A stretch of 8,898 nucleotides of DNA. Origin: JABDBK01 sp964453575. Its GTDB lineage: Bacteria > Pseudomonadota > Gammaproteobacteria > DSM-16500. Of the stretch, positions 1-5,798 are shown one piece after another. The translations under genes were made by a program, and so were the position numbers. Location: NCBI GenBank assembly GCA_964453575.1, contig CAYVRW010000091.1, forward strand, positions 1 through 8,898, in the 5' to 3' direction. Positions within the stretch are counted from its first letter, which is position 1; each line of letters starts with the position of its first letter. Below the pieces are notes generated by a model, which was not told the origin of the DNA, did no database searches, and saw nothing but the letters and a program-made list of their open reading frames with translations.

Positions 1-59
1 TGTGCTGTTTGGAGCGTAAAAATGAATAGCTAACCTTCTTTAGCGGGAATCGCTGACCT

Positions 60-116
60 TTCCACGTCGTTCCGCGGATGATCCCGGATCGAGTCCGGGA
101 GCGGGACGACGTGGGA
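60..116. repeat. GC-rich nested palindromic repeat (REP/MITE-like)
   Basis: The outer arms 62-75 and 101-114 pair over 14 bp with a single G-T wobble (71/105), and can be extended outward by T61-G115 and T60-A116. Inside them a second perfect 7-bp stem (82-88 with 94-100) closes a 5-base loop. Bases 76-81 are left as a one-sided bulge. The element is far more GC-rich than its surroundings. Its TCCCGGA-loop-TCCGGGA core resembles dispersed palindromic elements seen in Rickettsiales, other alphaproteobacteria and some intracellular gammaproteobacteria; this likeness is from memory. No T-tract follows, so it is not a classical terminator. Whether it is multicopy cannot be seen from one window. 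Confidence 0.7.
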
Positions 117-125
117 GAGAATGGG

Positions 126-154
126 TTGCTCTAAACTAAGTCTAATTGTATCAT
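126..154 (+). promoter_or_regulatory. Possible sigma-70 promoter of the receptor operon
   Basis: TTGCTC (126-131, 3/6 match to TTGACA) and TATCAT (149-154, 5/6 match to TATAAT) are separated by 17 bp, the optimal spacing. The pair lies about 36 bases before the receptor start codon. The -35 is poor, so this is the best available candidate and not a firm call. No convincing Fur box or other operator was seen around it. Confidence 0.3.
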
Positions 155-189
155 ACTGCCAAAATTCAAAGCGGTAGTTATGTAGAGCA

Positions 190-2115
190 ATGAGAATAAA
201 ACTAAAAATTATAGTGATAGCCGTTCACTTATTGATCATTTCTGATGTTTCCTATGCCATCGTTTCTATTCCAGAAGTCAATCTTCGCTACGAGGATATA
301 AAGAAACGCAAAGTTTATGCGACAGCAGAAACCTGGGCTATTGATAGGTCCACTATCAAAAATAGTCCAGTGCTTAATGTGACACAGTTGCTAAAACAAG
401 AGCAGAGCATCGTACGCTTGACCAATAATTCAGGCGATTATTCACAAGTTGCCTTTAGCATAAGAGGATTTGGTGATAATGCGGTGGCCAATTCATTGAT
501 CTTGGTTGATGGTTTTCCACTCATTAATCCGAGTTTGCTTGCGCCTAATTTTAATTCGATTGCCTTGACTGATATAGAACGTCTGGAAATTACCCAAGGC
601 AGTGAAGGGGTTATGTGGGGTGATCAAGCAGTCGGTGGTGTTGTAAATATGATGACCCGTCATCCTGAAAAAAAACTCTTTGATGCAAATATAGGGTTCG
701 GCAGTTTTAATAAGCAATTTTATAATATATTTGCTGGTAATAAATTTTCCAATGGTGTTTTTATTAAAGCCTTTGGCTATACCAATAGGACTGATAATTA
801 TCGTGATCATAATGATCAGACGGACCAAAATCTTGCAATCCAGGCCGGGGTAGACTATGCATCGGGTATGCTAAGTATTAATGCGCAAGGTTATGAAGAT
901 ACCATACAATTTCCAGGGGGTTTAACCCAAAAACAATACGATGAAAATCCAAGACAAGCAAGCAATTGGACAAACTATATTCATTTTAAAACCCCATTAT
1001 TTCAATTGTTAAATAAGCAATCCTTAAATGATCAGTGGTTATTGGAGAGCCGACTAGAACGACAAGAAACGATAGGAAACGGTTTTATGTTTTCTAACTT
1101 TGATAGACATGATGTGTTGACAAGTTATCGTTTCAGGTTTTTGGGAAATATGAATTTATATAAAATTATCACCGGTTATGAAGGTCAACATACCGGTTAT
1201 AATTTTGTAAGCTCACGTGTACAAGAAGAAGTGACCACGCAACAACATAATGTATTTGGAAAAGTCACCATTCCTTTTTTACAACATATGGAAATTATCG
1301 CAGGTATGCGTGCTGCATGGCAGAAAAATTATGATGAACCTAGGAATGATGCGTTATTTTATTATTTGAATAAAACGCTTGTCTCAGAGTTAGGGTTTGC
1401 CTATACCCGCGATGAATGGAAATATTTTCTAAGACGCAGTGGAAGTTTCAGGTTTCCAAAAGCCAATGAAGAAACCTGGTTGCCGGAAGGAGTGGATGCC
1501 TTGGCATTACAAACAGGTGTTTCCTATGAGATTGGCGGTGAAAGAAAAACAGCAAAACAAAAATCACAAATTAATATCTATCAACTGGAATTAATCAATG
1601 AAATTGCATTTAATCCCACACAGACCATTACTGAACCCTTTGGATCTTACCATAATTTTCCAAAAACATTACGCAGAGGTATAACACTTACTGAATATTA
1701 TCAATTAGCTGAAAAAATAGGGTTAAATGGACAAGCGAATATCGTTGATGCAAGATTTGCAGGTGAGAATTTTTCAGGTAAACAAATTCCCGCAGTGCCA
1801 TGGATAAACGCTAATTTGGGCTTAAATTATGATTTCAAACCCGATTGGCGAGTGAAATACATAGCGCTTTATAATGGCAGCGCTTATGCATCAGAAAACA
1901 CTGAAAACAAGGGCAGTAAAATTCCTGGCTATTGGATTAATACCTTGTCTTTGCAGTATATTAAAAAAACTTATAACATTAATTTGGAAATAATGAATAT
2001 ATTTAATCAAAAATATTCAGTATATACGCTTTATAATCCAGAAAATAAGACCAATACTTATTATCCAGGTACAGGTCGAAGTTATTTGCTTACCTTTAAA
2101 GTGGATTTATCATGA
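190..2115 (+). CDS. TonB-dependent outer-membrane receptor, substrate unknown
   Basis: This is a 641-residue outer-membrane active transporter, a 22-strand barrel with an N-terminal plug in this family, driven by TonB. Residues 1-23 form a signal peptide (basic start, hydrophobic core, SYA cleavage site). The plug domain, about residues 45-160, shows SIRGFGDNA (90-98), LILVDGFPL (103-111), DIERLEITQG (128-137) and WGDQAVGGVVNMMTR (143-157), all typical of the family. The C-terminal barrel end carries NIFNQKY and YPGTGRSYLLTF. The protein ends in VDLS and not in the usual terminal aromatic residue. A TonB box is not obvious; KVYATA near residue 41 is a candidate. ATG190 is the first possible start after an in-frame stop at 175-177 and gives the signal peptide, although its ribosome-binding site is weak (GAG at 185-187, very close). 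The stop overlaps the next gene as ATGA. Size and motifs fit siderophore, vitamin B12 or metal-chelate receptors, but the ligand cannot be assigned. Confidence 0.93.
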   Translation: MRIKLKIIVIAVHLLIISDVSYAIVSIPEVNLRYEDIKKRKVYATAETWAIDRSTIKNSPVLNVTQLLKQEQSIVRLTNNSGDYSQVAFSIRGFGDNAVANSLILVDGFPLINPSLLAPNFNSIALTDIERLEITQGSEGVMWGDQAVGGVVNMMTRHPEKKLFDANIGFGSFNKQFYNIFAGNKFSNGVFIKAFGYTNRTDNYRDHNDQTDQNLAIQAGVDYASGMLSINAQGYEDTIQFPGGLTQKQYDENPRQASNWTNYIHFKTPLFQLLNKQSLNDQWLLESRLERQETIGNGFMFSNFDRHDVLTSYRFRFLGNMNLYKIITGYEGQHTGYNFVSSRVQEEVTTQQHNVFGKVTIPFLQHMEIIAGMRAAWQKNYDEPRNDALFYYLNKTLVSELGFAYTRDEWKYFLRRSGSFRFPKANEETWLPEGVDALALQTGVSYEIGGERKTAKQKSQINIYQLELINEIAFNPTQTITEPFGSYHNFPKTLRRGITLTEYYQLAEKIGLNGQANIVDARFAGENFSGKQIPAVPWINANLGLNYDFKPDWRVKYIALYNGSAYASENTENKGSKIPGYWINTLSLQYIKKTYNINLEIMNIFNQKYSVYTLYNPENKTNTYYPGTGRSYLLTFKVDLS

Positions 2116-2675
2116 CTCGTTATCATGTTCTATCACTAGTTATGCATGTTACATTGTTGATGTTATTCAGTGTATATTTTGATAGAGCTGCGAATCAAAA
2201 AAAGTTTGGCGTAACCCAAGCAAAAACTGTAGCAGCATTTATTTACCAAGGGAATTTTTCTAAATCTGTGTCAGTTCAAGAAAAAATGAAGTCTAATCAT
2301 GAAAAAAAATCCATACCGATCAAGAAAAAACATCGTGAAAAAAATGTAACAAAAGCTGCTGCAAATCAAAATAGTGTAAGCCAAGGCGAACATGCACAAA
2401 CGTTAGTTGCGTTATTACATGATGCCATCGCCCGTAAACAACAATATCCAGCGACGGCGTTGGAAATGCAGCGGCAGGGCAGGGTGACGGTAGCATTTTA
2501 TTTATATCAAAATGGAAATGTTGCTAATGTTAGAATGATCACAAGTTCAGGAACAGCAAGCCTAGACAAGGCAGCTCTGCAAGCTGTTCATGATGCCGCA
2601 CCTTTTCATGAACTTTTATCTTATATAAAGCATGCTGAGGAATATCAGATTGATATTGCATTTGAATTAGCATAG
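2112..2675 (+). CDS. TonB family energy transducer dedicated to the adjacent receptor
   Basis: This 187-residue inner-membrane-anchored protein probably transmits proton-motive force to the upstream receptor. A single membrane segment spans about residues 4-23 and contains S8-x3-H12, the same S-x3-H spacing as the Ser/His pair of E. coli TonB that is needed for coupling to ExbB/ExbD. A lysine-rich, not proline-rich, periplasmic linker runs from about 50 to 95. The C-terminal TonB domain (about 98-187) shows the conserved YP (112-113), QGRVTVAFYLYQNGNVANVRM, SSG (145-147), LDKAAL and APF. The start overlaps the receptor stop as ATGA, which indicates translational coupling and a dedicated pair. 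No exbB or exbD lies in the window, so it presumably uses a proton channel encoded elsewhere. The gene name tonB is withheld because the genome may encode a separate general TonB. Confidence 0.88.
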   Translation: MTRYHVLSLVMHVTLLMLFSVYFDRAANQKKFGVTQAKTVAAFIYQGNFSKSVSVQEKMKSNHEKKSIPIKKKHREKNVTKAAANQNSVSQGEHAQTLVALLHDAIARKQQYPATALEMQRQGRVTVAFYLYQNGNVANVRMITSSGTASLDKAALQAVHDAAPFHELLSYIKHAEEYQIDIAFELA

Positions 2676-2693
2676 AATTCGATCAAAATTAAT

Positions 2694-2699
2694 GAGGAG
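2694..2699 (+). promoter_or_regulatory. Strong Shine-Dalgarno of the small Cys-rich peptide
   Basis: GAGGAG sits 6 bases before ATG2706. It is among the best ribosome-binding sites in the window and is the main nucleotide-level evidence that the short frame is translated. Confidence 0.75.
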
Positions 2700-2705
2700 C
2701 CTGTA

Positions 2706-2867
2706 ATGAAAAATGATCAAAAATTACTCTCAAATCAAGACACCCTGTTAGCCGAAATTTTTCTTATTCCATCAACTGAATGCATTGAAAACAGATTTAC
2801 GGAATCGGCCGAAGCTGCAGATTGCTCAGGTCATTGTCAGTCGCCTGGCGGCTGTAAAACAATGTAG
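2706..2867 (+). CDS. Small cysteine-rich peptide, 53 aa, possible RiPP precursor or metal-binding peptide
   Basis: This short gene fills the otherwise empty gap between the TonB gene and the GRDP-like gene. It begins with ATG after a strong GAGGAG site and ends with TAG. The first half (residues 1-34) is polar to mildly hydrophobic with an acidic-leaning patch, and has no signal peptide or membrane segment. The end is cysteine- and glycine-rich: C40-SGH-C44-QSPGG-C50-KTM, with one more cysteine at C26. A leader-like first half and a compact Cys/Ser/Thr/Gly-rich end is the layout of many ribosomally made, modified peptides, and also of small metal-binding peptides. No known modifying enzyme (radical SAM, DUF692/MbnB, YcaO, LanM) is nearby; the only candidate partner is the next gene. 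I do not recognise the family. Translation is well supported by the start context and position, but function is not. Confidence 0.68.
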   Translation: MKNDQKLLSNQDTLLAEIFLIPSTECIENRFTESAEAADCSGHCQSPGGCKTM

Positions 2868-2873
2868 CTGCCA
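2846..2873 (+). other. Stem-loop over the stop codon of the small peptide gene
   Basis: Bases 2846-2853 pair with 2866-2873 over 8 bp with one G-T wobble, leaving a 12-base loop. The stem includes part of the TAG stop (2865-2867) and ends just before the next gene's ribosome-binding site at 2878-2883. No T-run follows, so it is not an intrinsic terminator. It could stabilise the upstream message or tune expression between the peptide and the next gene, but that is inference. Confidence 0.4.
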
Positions 2874-2877
2874 TCCT

Positions 2878-2883
2878 GAGGAG
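2878..2883 (+). promoter_or_regulatory. Strong Shine-Dalgarno of the GRDP-like gene
   Basis: GAGGAG lies 7 bases before ATG2891. The 8-base core TGAGGAGC is identical to that before the small peptide gene. It fixes the start of the 146-residue protein. Confidence 0.7.
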
Positions 2884-2890
2884 CTTCTGA

Positions 2891-3331
2891 ATGATTTTTT
2901 TAGCTGATCAAGCCTTAGAAATAAGCATACCAAATGCTCGTGCATATATTAATCAAATGAATCTGGATTATATTGTTAATATCATGTGCTCCTCGGCTTA
3001 TCCTTTACCCAGATGGACATTGTCTGACGCAATGCATTGTTGTTATCTATATAAAAATTTTTTGTTATTGCAAAAGATACACAAAGATGAACATCTAGTC
3101 CCTACTCGAGAAATCGATGAGTTTTGGCATAATCACATTTTGTATACAAAACAATATACAGCTGATTGCATCCAAATATTTGGTCATTATTTACATCATC
3201 ACCCTGCAAGTCCTGATGATAATCCAGAAGATTTGCTTGATCATTATCAAAAGACAAAAGAATATTATTTAGCTGAATTTAAGGAGCCATTATGCATCAT
3301 TGGCAGCCAAGTGCTATCGATAAACAATTAA
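2891..3331 (+). CDS. GRDP-like (former DUF1399-type) protein with WHxH motif, function unknown
   Basis: This is a 146-residue soluble protein without signal peptide or membrane segment. Residues 71-106 carry a pattern I associate with the glycine-rich-domain-containing-protein-like family: PTREIDEFWHNH (71-82, with D76, W79, H80, H82), Y89, D92-C93, F97-G98 and an HHH run at 102-104. The clustered His, Cys and Asp residues could bind a metal or form an active site; that is inference from residue type only. Other cysteines are at 33, 50, 51, 93 and 135. Plant members are large multidomain proteins, whereas this is a standalone short form. It follows the Cys-rich peptide gene with a near-identical ribosome-binding site, so it is the natural candidate partner for that peptide. 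Its last 40 bases overlap the start of nadC, an unusually long overlap. Family assignment is by motif memory and the biochemical role is unknown. Confidence 0.72.
   Translation: MIFLADQALEISIPNARAYINQMNLDYIVNIMCSSAYPLPRWTLSDAMHCCYLYKNFLLLQKIHKDEHLVPTREIDEFWHNHILYTKQYTADCIQIFGHYLHHHPASPDDNPEDLLDHYQKTKEYYLAEFKEPLCIIGSQVLSINN
3281..3286 (+). promoter_or_regulatory. Shine-Dalgarno fixing the overlapping nadC start
   Basis: AAGGAG lies 5 bases before ATG3292, inside the coding sequence of the preceding gene. It supports the real NadC start being within that gene, giving a 40-base overlap, and not at a later internal codon. Confidence 0.7.
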
Positions 3332-4161
3332 TGAAACTAGCATTCCAAGAAGATGTTGGCTTATTATTTCAAGATATCACAACACATACCTTGTTTAAAG
3401 ATAAGCATGCTAAAGCGAAAGCATGCATTGTTTCAAAACATCGCGAACCCATTGTGGTGTGTGGATTGCCTGTTGTCCATGAATTGTTGTCTTTATTTGA
3501 CACTCCTATGAGCTTGCGATCAGCTTACAAAGATGGAGAGCTGCTCTATCCTGGCGAAACATTGTTATCCATTCAAGGTTCAGCATCTACACTTTTGATG
3601 GCAGAGCGCACCCTGCTTAATTTTCTGCAACGTTTATGTGCGGTTGCAACACTTACCAAACAATTTACTGATAAAATTAAACATACTTCAACAAAAGTTT
3701 TAGATACTCGCAAAACTATCCCAGGGTTTCGTCATTTAGATAAATATGCCGTGCGCTGTGGCGGCGGGGTGAATCATCGCATGGGTTTATATGATGCAAT
3801 CATGATTAAAGATACGCATATTGATGCATTGGGCGGCATAGCAAAAGCCATAGCCGCATTGCCAGAAGATATTCTCAAACATTGCCCTGTGATTATCGAA
3901 GTACGCGATAAAGAAGAGTTGTCATGCGTCTTGAATCATGGGTTGCATAAAACGACACGTGTGCTCCTTGATAATATGACAGAAACACAATTAGCGGAAT
4001 GTGTTGCACTTTGTCAACATCATATTCCAACCGAAGCATCAGGAAACATTGATTTAGATAATATTGTAAAAATTGCTGAAACCGGCGTTAATTTTGCATC
4101 GATTGGCAAATTGACCCATTCAGCCGGTAACGTTAATTTATCCATGAAATGTGAACTCTAA
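3292..4161 (+). CDS. nadC: Nicotinate-nucleotide pyrophosphorylase (carboxylating), quinolinate phosphoribosyltransferase
   Basis: NadC converts quinolinate and PRPP to nicotinate mononucleotide, CO2 and pyrophosphate, the third step of de novo NAD synthesis in the cytoplasm. At 289 residues it has the normal family length. Visible hallmarks are AERTLLNFLQR (104-114, with R106), LDTRKTIPG (137-145, with R140 and K141), GGGVNHRMGLYDAIMIKD (157-174, with H162, R163 and K173), E203, LLDNM (225-229, with D227), EASGNI (248-253) and SIGKLTHSAG near the end. These match the known substrate-binding Arg, Lys, Glu and Asp positions of the family. One oddity is KDTH at 173-176 where nearly all members have K-D/E-N-H. 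It is followed after 2 bases by nadB and overlaps the preceding gene by 40 bases, so it is probably translationally coupled to both. Confidence 0.95.
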   Translation: MHHWQPSAIDKQLMKLAFQEDVGLLFQDITTHTLFKDKHAKAKACIVSKHREPIVVCGLPVVHELLSLFDTPMSLRSAYKDGELLYPGETLLSIQGSASTLLMAERTLLNFLQRLCAVATLTKQFTDKIKHTSTKVLDTRKTIPGFRHLDKYAVRCGGGVNHRMGLYDAIMIKDTHIDALGGIAKAIAALPEDILKHCPVIIEVRDKEELSCVLNHGLHKTTRVLLDNMTETQLAECVALCQHHIPTEASGNIDLDNIVKIAETGVNFASIGKLTHSAGNVNLSMKCEL

Positions 4162-4163
4162 CC

Positions 4164-5798
4164 ATGCAAAATACCATATCACAACGAGGCCAATGCTTTA
4201 CCTTTGATGCAGTTGTTATCGGCGGCGGTGTTGCTGGTTTATGTTATTTGTTAGAAATGGTGAAATTAAAACCGCATAAACGGTTTGCTCTTATTACTAA
4301 AAGTACCTTAAATCAATCCAATACCCAGTATGCTCAAGGCGGTATTGCCGCAGCAAACGCACCTTCTGATATTGAACATCATATTAAAGATACTTTATTA
4401 GCCGGCGATGGATTATGTAATATTGATACCGTGTCTGCGATATTAAAAAAAGGCCCTGATGCCATTCAGTATCTTTTAACACAAGGTGTTGCATTTGATC
4501 GTGATGTAAATAATCATTTAATTTGCGGCAAAGAAGCAGGTCATTCCGATAGACGTATTTATCATGTGGGTGATCAAACAGGTGCTGCGATTGCCAGAGC
4601 ATTGTTACATGAATTACGTCAGCAACAAAATATCAGCATTTTTGAAAATCATACCGCAGTTAATTTAATTACTCAGATAGAACCTCATCAACCAGGAGTT
4701 TTTCCTGAGACAGTAGGTGTTTATGTATTAGCAGAATCGACCGGGTTGATTCATACGTTTCTTGCAAATGTGATTGTGCTTGCAACAGGTGGTGCAGGAA
4801 AAGTGTATCGTTATACCACTAACCCAAGTGTTGCAACGGGGGACGGTGTAGCCATGGCTTATCGTGCGGGAGCGAGAGTAGGAGGATTAGAATTTTATCA
4901 ATTTCATCCGACCTTGTTATACCATCCTAATCATCATAATTTATTGATTTCCGAAGTGTTGCGAGGCGAGGGGGCTTATTTACGTTCACCCACAACAGGC
5001 GAGCGATTTATGCAGCATTATGCTCCGAATACTATGGAACTTGCCACCCGTGATGTAGTGGCCCGTGCAATTTTTTGTGAAATGGAAAAAAATGGTATTG
5101 AGCACGTACACCTGGATATTACCCACAAAAGCAAAGATTATTTGCAGAAACGTTTTCCAATGATTTATACCACGCTTTTATCACTAGGATTAGATCTGAG
5201 TTGCGATCACATTCCTGTAGTGCCTGCGGCGCATTACATGGGAGGCGGCATTTTAACCGATGTGAATGGTAGAACCGATATAAAACGTTTATATGCTATT
5301 GGTGAAACTGCATTTACAGGATTGCACGGCGCTAATCGTTTGGCGAGTAATTCGTTGCTTGAAGGTTTGGTTATGGGCCGTAATGCGGCAGCTGCAAGCG
5401 CAGAGCATATTGATAATGAAATAAATTTACATAAACCTATACAAGCTTGGGATTCCGCAACAGTTGTTGATTCAAGACGTGCAAGCCAAATTAAAGAACA
5501 TTGGCGAGGTTTGCGTGGCGAAATGAGTTGTTATGCCGGCATTGTCAGAACCGAAGCAGGATTAAATGATCAACTTAAATTAGTTTTAACAAGAAAAGAT
5601 ATCATTGAAGAATGTTATTGGAAATATACCATCACAAGAGATCTTATTGAATTGCGTAATATCGTGTTAATTGCTGAATTAATCGTGCGTTCTGCATTGA
5701 ATAGACGCGAAAGCCGCGGCGGCCATTATCGTGAAGATTACGCGCTAAAACTGCAAAATTTACAGCATTCAATTTTAAAAATGGGGAGTGAGATTTAA
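4164..5798 (+). CDS. nadB: L-aspartate oxidase
   Basis: NadB is an FAD enzyme that oxidises L-aspartate to iminoaspartate, the first step of bacterial de novo NAD synthesis, passing the product to NadA. The 544 residues match the usual length (about 530-550). The FAD-binding dinucleotide motif is VVIGGGVAGL (17-26), followed by SNTQYAQGGIAAA (52-64), GDQTG (136-140) and ATGGAGKVY (207-215). Active-site residues fit the E. coli enzyme: E124, H248 in FHPT, catalytic R296 in ATRDVVARAI, H357 in PAAHYMGGG and R392 in NRLASNSLLEG. The helical C-terminal domain ends in the expected RRESRGGHYREDY. There is no strong ribosome-binding site, and the start lies 2 bases after the nadC stop, pointing to translation by re-initiation. 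The stop overlaps the nadA start as TAATG. Confidence 0.97.
   Translation: MQNTISQRGQCFTFDAVVIGGGVAGLCYLLEMVKLKPHKRFALITKSTLNQSNTQYAQGGIAAANAPSDIEHHIKDTLLAGDGLCNIDTVSAILKKGPDAIQYLLTQGVAFDRDVNNHLICGKEAGHSDRRIYHVGDQTGAAIARALLHELRQQQNISIFENHTAVNLITQIEPHQPGVFPETVGVYVLAESTGLIHTFLANVIVLATGGAGKVYRYTTNPSVATGDGVAMAYRAGARVGGLEFYQFHPTLLYHPNHHNLLISEVLRGEGAYLRSPTTGERFMQHYAPNTMELATRDVVARAIFCEMEKNGIEHVHLDITHKSKDYLQKRFPMIYTTLLSLGLDLSCDHIPVVPAAHYMGGGILTDVNGRTDIKRLYAIGETAFTGLHGANRLASNSLLEGLVMGRNAAAASAEHIDNEINLHKPIQAWDSATVVDSRRASQIKEHWRGLRGEMSCYAGIVRTEAGLNDQLKLVLTRKDIIEECYWKYTITRDLIELRNIVLIAELIVRSALNRRESRGGHYREDYALKLQNLQHSILKMGSEI

Noticed and set aside
1..33. Tail of an upstream gene ending at a TAA (31-33)
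   Set aside because: All three forward frames close within about 35 bases and the residues are too few to recognise, so no gene can be assigned.
188..212. Possible Fur box over the receptor start (AATGAGAAT-like AT-rich sequence)
   Set aside because: Only a partial match to the 19-bp consensus in uniformly AT-rich DNA; not symmetrical.
493..828. Antisense 111-residue reading frame within the receptor gene
   Set aside because: It is the mirror of conserved plug-domain codons, has no recognisable protein features and no ribosome-binding context.
2706..2867. Small peptide as a lipoprotein or secreted bacteriocin with standard leader
   Set aside because: No lipobox, no hydrophobic signal segment and no double-glycine (GG/GA) cleavage site at a leader junction; the GG near the end lies inside the Cys cluster.
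4384..4602. Antisense 72-residue frame within nadB
   Set aside because: It lies wholly over conserved NadB sequence and its product shows no domain-like pattern.
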